Shown here one piece after another: positions 7,870-16,737 of a stretch of 64,000 nucleotides of DNA; the stretch's first letter is position 1; the number at the start of each line of letters is the position of its first letter. A program made the translations under genes and the position numbers. The stretch covers positions 1 to 64,000 of the forward strand of contig CALRTC020000035.1 of assembly GCA_943371025.1 (NCBI GenBank). The letters run 5' to 3'. The notes below the pieces were generated by a model, which saw only the letters and a program-made list of their open reading frames with translations, was not told where the DNA came from and ran no database searches. The DNA is from Niveispirillum sp943371025. GTDB lineage: Bacteria; Pseudomonadota; Alphaproteobacteria; Azospirillales; Azospirillaceae.

Positions 7870-8829
7870 TCAGGGCGTATCGACGCCAAGCTGCCCGGCG
7901 AAATAGGCGATCGTGCGCTTCAATCCCTCTTGGAGATGGATGGTCGGCTGCCAGGACAACAGGGCCTTGGCCTTGGTGATGTCAGGGCAGCGCTGCAGCG
8001 GATCATCCTGGGGCAGAGGCTTGACGATGAATTCCGACTTGGCCCCGGTCAGACGGACCACCTCCTCGGCCAGCTGCCTGATCGTATATTCACCCGGATT
8101 GCCGATATTGATGGGGCCCGTCACACTGTCGGGCGCATCCATCAGCCGCACGAACCCTTCGATCAGGTCATCGACATAGCAGAAGGAACGCGTCTGCGAT
8201 CCATCGCCATAGATCGTGATCGGCAGGCCCTGCAGGGCCTGGACAATGAAATTGGACACCACGCGCCCGTCATTGGGATGCATGCGGGGGCCATAGGTGT
8301 TGAAAATGCGTACGACACGAATATTCACGCCGGCCTGGCGATGATAATCGAAGAACAGCGTTTCTGCGCAGCGCTTGCCTTCGTCGTAGCAGGCGCGCGG
8401 GCCGATCGGATTGACGTTGCCGCGATATTCTTCGGTCTGCGGATGCACGGTCGGGTCGCCATAGACCTCCGACGTGGAGGCCTGGAAGATCTTCGCCTTG
8501 GTCCGCTTCGCCAGCCCCAGCAGGTTGATGGCCCCATGCACCGAGGTCTTCGTCGTCTGTACGGGGTTGAACTGGTAATGGACGGGCGAAGCCGGGCAGG
8601 CGAGGTTATAGATCTCGTCCACTTCCACGAACAGCGGGAAGGTGACGTCGTGGCGCATCACCTCGAAATGGGGATACGACATCAGATGCAGGATATTGTC
8701 CCGCGTGCCTGTGAAGAAATTGTCCACACAGAGCACATCGTGCCCGTCCTTCAGCAACCGCTCACAGAGATGGGAGCCGAGAAAGCCGGCGCCACCGGCA
8801 ACCAAGATCCGCTTACGAGCCCGCTTCAT
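7870..8829 (-). CDS. UDP-glucuronate decarboxylase / UDP-xylose synthase-like NAD-dependent sugar epimerase
   Basis: 319 residues of the extended short-chain dehydrogenase fold. The Rossmann motif is GGAGFLGSH at residues 11-19. The catalytic region has ASTSEVYGDP (Ser/Thr) and YDEGKR (YxxxK). NLACPASPVHYQFNP and RSFCYVDDLIEG are typical of the UXS subgroup. The expected reaction is UDP-glucuronate to UDP-xylose with NAD+ recycling. Ribosome-binding AAGGAAG precedes the ATG. It is the first gene of the pair with the GT41 enzyme, so it probably supplies that enzyme's donor sugar (inference). dTDP-glucose 4,6-dehydratase is a less good match because the UXS signatures fit throughout. Confidence 0.87.
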   Translation of the reverse strand: MKRARKRILVAGGAGFLGSHLCERLLKDGHDVLCVDNFFTGTRDNILHLMSYPHFEVMRHDVTFPLFVEVDEIYNLACPASPVHYQFNPVQTTKTSVHGAINLLGLAKRTKAKIFQASTSEVYGDPTVHPQTEEYRGNVNPIGPRACYDEGKRCAETLFFDYHRQAGVNIRVVRIFNTYGPRMHPNDGRVVSNFIVQALQGLPITIYGDGSQTRSFCYVDDLIEGFVRLMDAPDSVTGPINIGNPGEYTIRQLAEEVVRLTGAKSEFIVKPLPQDDPLQRCPDITKAKALLSWQPTIHLQEGLKRTIAYFAGQLGVDTP

Positions 8830-9009
8830 GTTCTTCCTTCGCGGTTGATGGCAAGGTCGGCGTCAAACCGGCCTTTATCGGAGAAGATGCTTAATCTATA
8901 ACGCAGCGGAGGGGAGGGATGCCAATGGGAAGCAGCATTTCCTGCCCATAAACCGCAATTTTGACCCCGCACCGGCCACGGCGGGTAGCCAAGCGCAAGG
9001 AACTGACGG

Positions 9010-9711
9010 TTGCACGCCAACCTGCTACGGCTTTTTGCATTGATCGGCCTGCTGACGCTGGCGGGGTGCGGCAGCGCCCCCACGCCATCGAACCAGCCGC
9101 CTGACACCGAGCTGGTGTTCTGGGAAAGCATCCGGGACAGCAAGGATCCGGCGGAATACCGTGCCTATCTGGACGCCTATCCCCAGGGACGTTTCGCGGC
9201 ACTGGCACGGATAAGGGCCACCGCCGCAACGCCGGCGCCGCCCGTCCCGTCACCGGCGCCGTCGGCGCCGGTGCGTAAGCCACCACCCGCGAAGGCCGCG
9301 GCCCCGGTCACCAAGCCCGCACCCCCAAAGGCGCAGCAGGGCGACCCGGCCATCATCGACACACCGGCCCCGCCGGTGAACTGGGCCAAGATCGATGATG
9401 TCGGCGGCCGGCCCAATCCCGTGCTGCGCAGCCAGATCATGGATTGCTGGGACCCGCCGCCGCTGCCCCGCGGCATCGGCAGCCTGCGGGCGGAGATCGG
9501 CATCTATTTCGACCCTGCCACCGGCCAGGTGCGTGGCGCTGCCTTCCTGGGCGGAAACCGGCAGATGAATGACACCGTCTATGCCCGCTTCGTCAACAGC
9601 GCCCTGGCCGCCCCCATGGCGCCTGGCTGCCGGGCACTGGACCTGCGTCAGCCTGGTGCCGATGCGGCCACGGGACTGGTCTTACTGTTCGCGCTCGACA
9701 GCCCGCCCTGA
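9010..9711 (+). CDS. Proline-rich lipoprotein with TonB/TolA-like C-terminal domain
   Basis: 233 residues with a TTG start 7 bases after AAGGAA. The lipobox LTLAGC predicts lipid attachment at about Cys20. A short conserved module ELVFWESIRDSKDP...YPQGRFAALARIR follows; it is seen in many alphaproteobacterial caspase-like and Sel1-associated proteins. Next is a Pro/Ala/Lys-rich linker (about 75-120), which often spans the periplasm. The last 100 residues resemble the small energy-transducer fold of TonB/TolA C-termini (AEIGIYFDPATGQVRGAAF, with two Cys that could pair). Its 3' end overlaps the convergent gene by 64 bases. The cellular role is unknown. Confidence 0.7.
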   Translation: MHANLLRLFALIGLLTLAGCGSAPTPSNQPPDTELVFWESIRDSKDPAEYRAYLDAYPQGRFAALARIRATAATPAPPVPSPAPSAPVRKPPPAKAAAPVTKPAPPKAQQGDPAIIDTPAPPVNWAKIDDVGGRPNPVLRSQIMDCWDPPPLPRGIGSLRAEIGIYFDPATGQVRGAAFLGGNRQMNDTVYARFVNSALAAPMAPGCRALDLRQPGADAATGLVLLFALDSPP

Positions 9712-10589
9712 TCGCCACGGATCGCCCGCAGGATCGCGAAATAATCCAGGATACGGGCCGACCGCCATTCCTGGTCCTGCCAGGCGCCCTGTTCGCGGGC
9801 GATCCGGCAGGCCTCGATGCCCGCCGCACGCCCGTCCACGCCGGGTGCGGTGCGCAGATGCGCCGGTAGTGCTTGCAGGAACGGCTCCATCGCCTCGGGC
9901 GAGGGTGACGGCATTTCCTGCAGCCACGCTTGCGACATGCGAAACCGGTCGCGCATGACCAGAGCCGTCATGTAATCCAGCGGTGGCATCAGTTGGGCCG
10001 GCTCCCCCGGCCGCACGCCCATCATCGGCATCAAGGGCGCCAGGGACGGCACGGCATGGTTGGCCATGACCTCGCAGTTCCAGTACAGCCGGGCCACATC
10101 GCGGTAATGATGCAGGTCGCGAATCGGTTCCAGCCCGGACTGGTCGATCGGCAATATCTCGACCTTCGGCTTGGTGACGGTGACCGTATCATTGGAAACA
10201 TCGACATAGAGCGTGCCGATCTGCGTCGCGTTCTGAAAGAACTGGCCGCGCAAAACACCCCAGATGGGTCGCATGATGCCACCGGCCTTGAAAAAGGCAT
10301 GCAGCGCGCGTTCTGCCGGAAGTTGAGGTTTCTGTAGGCGCCGAACCAGCTCCTTGCGGATTTCGTCGCTGATCTCCAGACAGCAGCCCAGGGGATATTC
10401 CTTCCCGTAGGTCATCGTGTACCGCGCGGACAGAGCAGGATCCATCTCGTCGCGCAGGGCATAGAGATAATCGTAGATCTTCTTCAAGGACGGGATCAGG
10501 AAACGTTTGGTCAATGCCAGCTGTTCTCGACTGACCGGCGCCGGCTCATGGGGTAGCAGGGAAGGGGCAGCGACATTCTTCATCTTCAT
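9648..10589 (-). CDS. Conserved hypothetical protein, unknown function
   Basis: About 313 residues from ATG 10589, or 350 from ATG 10700; neither start has a clear ribosome-binding site. No signal peptide or membrane segment is evident. The protein is mixed alpha/beta with a central stretch QIGTLYVDVSNDTVTVTKPK followed by LHHYRDVARLYWNCEV. The frame is coding-like in third-position GC and is not a shadow of another gene over most of its length, although its last 64 bases overlap the lipoprotein gene tail to tail. Its promoter side faces the Fur-like dyads at 10714-10801, so it may be iron-regulated together with the divergent siderophore receptor. I recognise no family. Confidence 0.6.
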   Translation of the reverse strand: MKMKNVAAPSLLPHEPAPVSREQLALTKRFLIPSLKKIYDYLYALRDEMDPALSARYTMTYGKEYPLGCCLEISDEIRKELVRRLQKPQLPAERALHAFFKAGGIMRPIWGVLRGQFFQNATQIGTLYVDVSNDTVTVTKPKVEILPIDQSGLEPIRDLHHYRDVARLYWNCEVMANHAVPSLAPLMPMMGVRPGEPAQLMPPLDYMTALVMRDRFRMSQAWLQEMPSPSPEAMEPFLQALPAHLRTAPGVDGRAAGIEACRIAREQGAWQDQEWRSARILDYFAILRAIRGDQGGLSSANSKTSPVAASAPG

Positions 10590-10713
10590 TTGAGGCCGGT
10601 TGACAGATGGCAAGCCGCTGATCTTTCGCACGACGCTTTGATACCGGTCCAGTGAACTCTGCTGCCAGGGGCATCGGGAACGGCCAACCGTTTCGGGCAT
10701 CAAACATATTGCA

Positions 10714-10801
10714 AATGCGAGTCATTCCTAATAATTTCCCATCGGCAACGCGCTGCACCATTTGGGCGGCGCACAAGGCTAATTTGCGAATGACTCGCAT
10801 T
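10714..10801. promoter_or_regulatory. Paired Fur-like operators between divergent genes
   Basis: AATGCGAGTCATT (10714-10726) and its exact reverse complement AATGACTCGCATT (10789-10801) face each other 62 bases apart. The second lies in TTGCGAATGACTCGCATT, which contains the perfect dyad TGCGA-N5-TCGCA, a common form of Fur box upstream of siderophore receptors. It is 25 bases before the receptor start. Iron repression of the receptor is therefore likely. Confidence 0.7.
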
Positions 10802-10825
10802 ATAAATTGATCAAAGCAGGTGGAG

Positions 10826-13117
10826 ATGATGGAATCAAGGCAGAATTCCCAGGTGCTGCGGGGACGCTTGGCCCTGATGGCGGCCCTTTCCGTGGGGGTC
10901 GCAGCCAGTGCCGCGCCCGTGCTGGCCCAAGGCAGCGCAGGGGCGGCCAAGGAGGGGGACAAGGCAGTCCTGCTGCCCACCCTCGGTGTCGAAGGTCAGG
11001 CGGCGGCTCCGGACAACAAGCCAGAGAAGGCTGCATCGCCCAAATACACCGCGCCGCTGCGCGATACGCCGCAGACCATCACCGTGGTACCGGCCACCGT
11101 GATCAAGGAACAGAATCTGCTGAACCTGCGCGACATCCTGACAACGGTACCGGGCATCACCTTCGGCGCCGGCGAAGGTGGCGGCGGCTATGGTGACAGC
11201 ATCAATCTGCGTGGCTATTCCGCCAATTCCGACATCGCCATCGACGGCATCCGCGACAGCGCCCAGTACACGCGCAGCGACAGTTTCAATCTGGAACAGC
11301 TGGAGGTGACCAACGGCGCCAACTCCGTCTATACGGGGGCGGGTTCCGTCGGCGGCAGCATCAACCTGGTCTCCAAGGCGGCCAAGGACGACAGTTTCAC
11401 CAATGCCAGCGCCGGCATCGGCACCGACAGTTATTACCGCGCCACCGTCGATACCAACCAGAAGATCAGCGACAGCGTGGCCGTCCGCCTGAACGCCATG
11501 GGACACAAAAATGATGCCCCCGGCCGCGACGTGGAAAAATATGAACGCTGGGGCGTGGCGCCCTCGGTGATCTTCGGCCTGAACACCGACACCCAGGTGA
11601 CGTTGTCCTATTTCCACCAGCATGACGACAATATCCCGCAATATGGCGTGCCCTATTATCAGAACGCCTTCCACAATGGCGTCCTGCCGGGCGTGGATCT
11701 GTCCAATTACTACGGATACGCCAATGTCGACACGCAGCAGAGCGATGTCGACATGGTCACGGCCAAGATCGAACACCGCTTCACGGATCGGCTGTCCGTC
11801 CAGAACATGACCCGCTGGCAGCGCGTCACCCAGTTCTCCATCGTCGATCCACCGCAGGGCACCTGGTGTCTGGCCAACGGCACCAACGCCTCGTCGGGTG
11901 CTGCCTGCAGCCCGGCGGGGACCTACACCCCCAGCGGCCCGCGCGGCAATACCCGCGACACGCGCAACAGCATGCTGTTCAACCAGACGGACCTGAAGGC
12001 CGAGCTGGCCACCGGCGCCATCACCCACAACCTGACCCTGGGCGCCGCAATCTTTGCCGAGAAGTTCCACCTGGATACCGGCAATTCGCTGCGCAACCCC
12101 GGTGGGGCGACACCCAATCCGACCCTGCCGGCGATGAGCATCAGCAATCCGAACAATATCTATACCGGCCCGGTGAATTTCATCCGTACGGCCACCCAGG
12201 ACGGCAATCTGGAGAACCAGGCCGTGTACCTGTTCGATCAGGTCAAGCTGAACGAACAGGTAGAGCTGAATGGCGGTGTGCGCTGGGAACATAACAAGGG
12301 CGACTACACGGCCGGCACCTACAGCGCCCAGGGCGTGTTCCAGTCGCAGGGCGAGTTGTTCAAGAACAGCGAGAACCTGTTCTCCTACCGCGCCGGGCTG
12401 GTGTACAAGCCGCTGCCCAACGGGTCGATCTATGTGGCCTATGGCAATTCCAAGACCCCGTCCAAGACGGCCGTCAACGGTTCCTGCACGGTGGCGACCT
12501 GCAATGTCGATCCGGAAACCGCCAGGAATTACGAGATCGGTACGAAATGGGATCTGCAGGACAACCAGCTTTCCCTGACCGCCGCGATCTTCCGCAATGA
12601 ACGCACCAACTACAAGGTGCCGTCGGCCGACCCCCTGATCCCCGAACAACAGCTGAAGGGCAAAAGCCGGGTGGACGGTGCCTCCCTGGGTGTCGCCGGC
12701 ACGATCACGGACGCCTGGCGCGTCTTCGCCAACTACACCTATCTGGACAGCGAGGTGCTGCAGAGTGTGGATGACGGCGTCGCCGACCCGCAGCGGGGCA
12801 ATCCCCTGACCAGCACCATGAAGCATTCCGGCAGTCTGTGGACCACCTATGACCTGCCCATCGGGCTGCAGCTGGGCTATGGCGCCACCTATTTCGGCCG
12901 GATGTACCTGAACAACAATGCCGCGGTGCTGTTCCAGACCCCGGATTTCTGGGTCCACCGCGCGTCGGCCTCCTACTGGCTGACGGAAGATGTGCAGGTG
13001 CAGTTGAACGTCAACAACCTGTTCGACAAGCATTATTTCCAACGCATCCGCAATGGCGGCTGGGCCACGCCGGGCGATGCCCGCAACGCCATGCTGACGG
13101 TGAATTACAGTTTCTGA
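10826..13117 (+). CDS. TonB-dependent catecholate siderophore receptor (Fiu-like)
   Basis: About 763 residues, outer membrane. A signal peptide (LRGRLALMAALSVGVAASAAPVLAQ) is followed by a plug domain with DTPQTITVVPATVIKEQ, LRDILTTVPGITFG, INLRGYSANSDIAIDGIRD and GAGSVGGSINLVSK. A 22-strand barrel ends in the typical terminal Phe (LTVNYSF). An internal Cys pair (TWCLANG...AACSP) lies in an extracellular loop. The start is ATG 10826 behind AGGTGGAG; GTG 10820 and ATG 10829 are alternatives. It is preceded by Fur-like boxes and followed by a terminator and a PiuC/YbiX gene, the same pairing as fiu-ybiX in enterics and piuA-piuC in pseudomonads, which supports a catecholate substrate. Confidence 0.92.
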   Translation: MMESRQNSQVLRGRLALMAALSVGVAASAAPVLAQGSAGAAKEGDKAVLLPTLGVEGQAAAPDNKPEKAASPKYTAPLRDTPQTITVVPATVIKEQNLLNLRDILTTVPGITFGAGEGGGGYGDSINLRGYSANSDIAIDGIRDSAQYTRSDSFNLEQLEVTNGANSVYTGAGSVGGSINLVSKAAKDDSFTNASAGIGTDSYYRATVDTNQKISDSVAVRLNAMGHKNDAPGRDVEKYERWGVAPSVIFGLNTDTQVTLSYFHQHDDNIPQYGVPYYQNAFHNGVLPGVDLSNYYGYANVDTQQSDVDMVTAKIEHRFTDRLSVQNMTRWQRVTQFSIVDPPQGTWCLANGTNASSGAACSPAGTYTPSGPRGNTRDTRNSMLFNQTDLKAELATGAITHNLTLGAAIFAEKFHLDTGNSLRNPGGATPNPTLPAMSISNPNNIYTGPVNFIRTATQDGNLENQAVYLFDQVKLNEQVELNGGVRWEHNKGDYTAGTYSAQGVFQSQGELFKNSENLFSYRAGLVYKPLPNGSIYVAYGNSKTPSKTAVNGSCTVATCNVDPETARNYEIGTKWDLQDNQLSLTAAIFRNERTNYKVPSADPLIPEQQLKGKSRVDGASLGVAGTITDAWRVFANYTYLDSEVLQSVDDGVADPQRGNPLTSTMKHSGSLWTTYDLPIGLQLGYGATYFGRMYLNNNAAVLFQTPDFWVHRASASYWLTEDVQVQLNVNNLFDKHYFQRIRNGGWATPGDARNAMLTVNYSF

Positions 13118-13140
13118 TCCGCTGTCGATACGTCAGGTGG

Positions 13141-13170
13141 AAAGGGGGCCCAGATCGGGTCCCCTTTTTT
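13141..13170 (+). terminator. Rho-independent terminator after siderophore receptor
   Basis: AAAGGGGGCCC, a 5-base loop, then GGGTCCCCTTTTTT: an 11-bp stem with one G-U pair and a run of six T. It lies 24 bases after the receptor stop, so the following piuC-like gene needs its own promoter or read-through. The gap 13171-13260 contains AT-richer sequence that could hold it (TATAGT near 13217). Confidence 0.85.
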
Positions 13171-13260
13171 CATGTCGGCATTGATGCAAATCAGAGTGGA
13201 TCGCAATTGCAGACGCTATAGTCTGTGCATTGAGACAGCCCAGCCAGGAACAGTTTAACG

Positions 13261-13941
13261 ATGATGATCGCCATTCCCGACGTCCTGACCGCCGAACAGG
13301 TCCGGACCTGCCGTCAGATGCTGGATGCGGCCGATTGGGTCGACGGCAAGGTCACGGCCGGATTCCAGTCCGGCAAGGTCAAGGACAACAGCCAGTTGCC
13401 GGAAGGCCATCCCGTGGCGCGGGAACTGGGGCAGGTGATCCTGGACGCGCTGTCGCAGAATCTGCTGTTCATGTCAGCGGCGCTGCCGTCGCGGGTGTTT
13501 CCGCCGCTGTTCAACCGCTATGAGGGCGGTCAGCATTTCGGCGCCCATGTCGACAATGCGGTCCGTCAGGCGCCGTTCGGGGGGCCCCGGGTCCGCACCG
13601 ACCTGTCCTGCACCCTGTTCTTCAGCAATCCGGACGAATATGAGGGCGGGGAACTGGTAGTGGAGGACCTCTACGGCCATCACGCCGTGAAGCTGCCGGC
13701 CGGTCATATGGTGATGTATCCCAGTTCCAGCCTGCATCATGTCCGCCCGGTCACGGCCGGCGCGCGTGTCTGTTCCTTCTTCTGGCTGCAAAGCATGGTG
13801 CGCGACGATGGGAAGCGGCGCATCCTGTTCGACATGGACATGGCCATCCTGTCGTTGAACAAGGACATGCCCGACCATCCGGGCATCTTGTCGCTGACCA
13901 ACAGCTATCACAACCTGCTGCGGCGCTGGGTCGAAGTGTGA
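13261..13941 (+). CDS. piuC: Fe(II)/2-oxoglutarate-dependent PKHD-type hydroxylase, PiuC/YbiX family
   Basis: 226 residues, the usual family length. The iron ligands are visible: HxD as H96 and D98 in HFGAHVDNA, and the distal His in SSLHHVRPV (H159/H160). The 2-oxoglutarate-binding Arg is R169 (TAGARVC). Family members sit beside catecholate siderophore receptors and are thought to help process the imported iron complex; their substrate is not firmly known. AGGAA lies 10 bases before the ATG. Cytoplasmic. The LacI-family gene follows 46 bases later but appears to be a separate unit. Confidence 0.92.
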   Translation: MMIAIPDVLTAEQVRTCRQMLDAADWVDGKVTAGFQSGKVKDNSQLPEGHPVARELGQVILDALSQNLLFMSAALPSRVFPPLFNRYEGGQHFGAHVDNAVRQAPFGGPRVRTDLSCTLFFSNPDEYEGGELVVEDLYGHHAVKLPAGHMVMYPSSSLHHVRPVTAGARVCSFFWLQSMVRDDGKRRILFDMDMAILSLNKDMPDHPGILSLTNSYHNLLRRWVEV

Positions 13942-13987
13942 TATCCCATAGCCCGCATATCGGTGCATGGTGGGGATAACGGCGGGC

Positions 13988-14998
13988 ATGGCGGAACCGA
14001 TCAAGATGGCAGACATCGCCCGGCTGGCGGGCGTGTCCGTTTCCACCGTGTCGCGCGCGCTGGCCGGCTCCTCCCTGGTGCCACAGGCCAAGCGGGACGA
14101 GATCCTGGCCATCGCGCAGTCCCAAGGCTATGTCGTCAATGAACAGGCCCGCAATCTGCGCCTGAAAAAGACACGGACCATCGGCATCGTCATCCCGCTG
14201 GGACATGAGGTCGGGCAGCTGATCTCCGACCCGTTCTTCATCGAGCTGCTGGGACGGCTGGCCGACGAGATCACGGCGCGGGAATATAACGTGCTGCTGA
14301 CCAAGGTGGCCCGGCCAGAGCCCGGCTGGCAGGATCGGCTGATCCAGTCGCAGCGCGCCGATGGCCTGATCGTCATCGGGCAGAGCGACCAGCATGAAGC
14401 ACTGAATGCCGTTGCCCGCACCTATCTGCCGCTGGTGGTCTGGGGCGCGCATCTGCCCCGTCAGACCTATTGCTCCGTCGGGTCGGACAATGTCGGTGGC
14501 GCGCGGGCGGCGGTCGAACATCTGCTACGGCTGGGCCGCCGGCGCATCGCCTTTCTGGGTGTACCCGATCTGCCGGAAGTGGGGCTGCGCCTGCAAGGTT
14601 ACCGCCGTGCCCTGGAAGCCGCCGGCATCACCCCTGACCGGGCCTTGATGGCGCCGGCCCATTTCACCGTCGACACCGCCTATGACACGGTGCGCGGCCT
14701 GATTGACAGCAAGGTGGCATTCGACGCCGTGTTCGCCGTCTCCGACGTCATCGCCATTGCCGCCATCAAGGCCCTGAAGGCGTCCGGCCTGCGCGTGCCG
14801 GAGGATGTGGCCGTCGTGGGCTTCGACGATATCAATATCGCCGCCTATATCAGCCCGCCGCTGACCACCATCCACCAGGATCTGGCCCGCGGCGCCAAGG
14901 TCATGGTGGACCTGCTGTTCCGCCGGATGGAAGGGGAGAACACCCCGTCTGCCACCATGCCGGCGGAACTGGTCATCCGCAAATCCTGCGGCGCCTGA
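13988..14998 (+). CDS. LacI/GntR-type (LacI family) transcriptional repressor
   Basis: 336 residues. An N-terminal helix-turn-helix (IKMADIARLAGVSVSTVSRALAG) and hinge helix (LRLKKTRTIGIVIP) are followed by a periplasmic-binding-protein-like sugar domain with typical PxTTIHQDLA and GFDDINIAAYISPPLTT motifs. ATG 13988 (MAEPIKMAD) is chosen because the HTH starts right after it. The gene is convergent with the sodium:solute symporter. A TGCAA-N4-TTGCA palindrome upstream of that symporter is a good LacI-family operator, so this regulator probably controls symporter expression in response to a sugar or sugar acid that cannot be named from sequence. Confidence 0.9.
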   Translation: MAEPIKMADIARLAGVSVSTVSRALAGSSLVPQAKRDEILAIAQSQGYVVNEQARNLRLKKTRTIGIVIPLGHEVGQLISDPFFIELLGRLADEITAREYNVLLTKVARPEPGWQDRLIQSQRADGLIVIGQSDQHEALNAVARTYLPLVVWGAHLPRQTYCSVGSDNVGGARAAVEHLLRLGRRRIAFLGVPDLPEVGLRLQGYRRALEAAGITPDRALMAPAHFTVDTAYDTVRGLIDSKVAFDAVFAVSDVIAIAAIKALKASGLRVPEDVAVVGFDDINIAAYISPPLTTIHQDLARGAKVMVDLLFRRMEGENTPSATMPAELVIRKSCGA

Positions 14999-15004
14999 CA
15001 TTTT

Positions 15005-16597
15005 TCACCTGAACATCCAGACAATAACCCCCGTCAGCACGATCAGCAGCAGCGACAGCACGCGGTAATTCTGCCAGAGCGGCTGCGTGGCCAGCTGGCG
15101 TGTCTCCGACCGGTAATCCTCAGGCGTCCACAGCAGCGGCTGCACCTGTGCGGCCGACGGGGGGGCCGTCAGCAGGCTGGCCACGATGATGGCGGCCAGG
15201 GCGATGAAGAACAGCAGGGTCGCGGCCAGCAGAAAATGCAGATGCAGGCTGCCCGACACCTGGATGGCATGGAACAGCAGTCCACCCGCCAGGATGCCGA
15301 CCACCACGCCAGCCCGTGCGCCGGCTGTATTGGCGCGCGGCCAGAAGATGCCGGCCAGGAACAGGGCGACGACCGGCGGCACAGCATAGGCCAGGATGGC
15401 CTGCAGATACTGCCACAGCGTGGTGGAGAAGCTTTCGACCACCGGCACCCAGGCCACTGACAGCACCATGAAGGTGATGGTGGTAATGCGGCCGATGCGC
15501 ACCAGCGAGGCCTGGGAAATGCCGGGGTTGAACCGCCGCACGAAATCCATGGTGACCAGCGTGGAGGCCGAATTGAAGGTGCTGGCGATGGACGACATGA
15601 TGGCGGCCAGGAACCCGGCCACGACCAGACCGATGACACCCACGGGCAGCAGGTCGAAAATCAGGGTCGGATAGACCAGATCCGGCCGGTCCAGATGCGG
15701 ATAGAGCAGGATGGCGGCACTGCCCGGCAGCACCATCAGGAACAGCACCGGCAGCTTCAGCAGGCCCGCGAACAGGCTGCCCCAGCGGCCATGGTTCAGA
15801 TCCTTGGCCGACAGCACACGCTGGACCATGAACTGGTTGGTGCACCAGAAATAGAGCCCGATCAGCGGCACGCCTGAAATCAAGCCCGTCCAGGGCAGGT
15901 CGGGGTCGCTGGCCGGACGGATCAGGCTCATCTTTTCGGCCGATACGGCAGCCATGACGGCATCCCAGCCGCCGGCCTTGTCAAAGGCGAAGAATGCCAC
16001 GAAGACCGACGCCCCCATCAGGATCACCGCCTGCACCACTTCCGTCACCAGCACGGCCTTCAGCCCGCCCGCCGCCGTATAGGCGCCGGCCGCCAGGGCC
16101 AGCAGGCCCGCGATCTGCCACAGCGGTACATCGGGCAGCACCAGCTTGAACATCAGCGCTCCGCCAAACAGCGTGCCGGCGGTATCGACGATGATGTTCA
16201 GAAAGATGGTCAGGCCTGAGAAATACAGCCGGATGGAGCCGTCATACCGCCGCTCCAGGAATTCCGGCATCGTATAGACCTGACTGCGCAGGATCACCGG
16301 CAACAGGAACAGGCAGAAGAAGACCAGCACGACGCTGGCCATCCATTCATAATTATAGACGGCGATGCCGGCCGCATAGGCCGCCCCGGCCAGTCCGATC
16401 AGGGTGGTGGAGGAGATGTTGGACGCCAGTAGCGCCAGACCGATGGTCGGCCAGGTCGAACTGCGCGACGCCAGGAAATAGTCACTGGCCGTGGTCGTCC
16501 GCCGCGCGGCAAACAGGCCCAGCGCCACGACGGCAACCAGATAAATCCCGATGATGGCGGCATCAAGCCCCGCCAGCTGGCCCAGTCCCTGCGGCAT
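15005..16597 (-). CDS. Sodium:solute symporter (SSS family, SGLT-like)
   Basis: 530 residues with about 14 hydrophobic segments. Typical SSS features are YFLASRSSTWPTIGLALLASNISS in the first helices, TAAGGLKAVLVTEVVQ, and FNSASTLVTMDF in the Na+-site helix. The fold matches bacterial galactose/SGLT-type carriers. ATG 16597 has AGGGGAGG five bases upstream, better than GTG 16615. The upstream 140 bases carry a LacI-type operator. The substrate is probably a sugar, given the convergent LacI repressor (inference). Confidence 0.88.
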   Translation of the reverse strand: MPQGLGQLAGLDAAIIGIYLVAVVALGLFAARRTTTASDYFLASRSSTWPTIGLALLASNISSTTLIGLAGAAYAAGIAVYNYEWMASVVLVFFCLFLLPVILRSQVYTMPEFLERRYDGSIRLYFSGLTIFLNIIVDTAGTLFGGALMFKLVLPDVPLWQIAGLLALAAGAYTAAGGLKAVLVTEVVQAVILMGASVFVAFFAFDKAGGWDAVMAAVSAEKMSLIRPASDPDLPWTGLISGVPLIGLYFWCTNQFMVQRVLSAKDLNHGRWGSLFAGLLKLPVLFLMVLPGSAAILLYPHLDRPDLVYPTLIFDLLPVGVIGLVVAGFLAAIMSSIASTFNSASTLVTMDFVRRFNPGISQASLVRIGRITTITFMVLSVAWVPVVESFSTTLWQYLQAILAYAVPPVVALFLAGIFWPRANTAGARAGVVVGILAGGLLFHAIQVSGSLHLHFLLAATLLFFIALAAIIVASLLTAPPSAAQVQPLLWTPEDYRSETRQLATQPLWQNYRVLSLLLIVLTGVIVWMFR

Positions 16598-16671
16598 CAC
16601 ATCCTCCCCTGGCACGGCATGTTATCGGCACCGTGTCTCATTGGGGACAACATACGGCATTTTTCGATCTT

Positions 16672-16685
16672 TGCAAACGATTGCA
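16672..16685. promoter_or_regulatory. LacI-family operator upstream of symporter
   Basis: TGCAAACGATTGCA has perfect TGCAA/TTGCA arms around ACGA. This is the classic LacI-family layout with a central CG-containing core. It lies 75-88 bases upstream of the symporter ATG and after the end of the diguanylate cyclase gene. The likely binder is the regulator at 13988-14998. Confidence 0.65.
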
Positions 16686-16737
16686 TTGCGAGTTTTGTCG
16701 AATTCCGGACATTGGACGGATTGGGGACGGATTGGGC

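Noticed and set aside
10835..13042. 735-residue open frame antisense to the siderophore receptor
   Set aside because: High-GC shadow frame; the plus strand encodes a complete TonB receptor with all conserved motifs.
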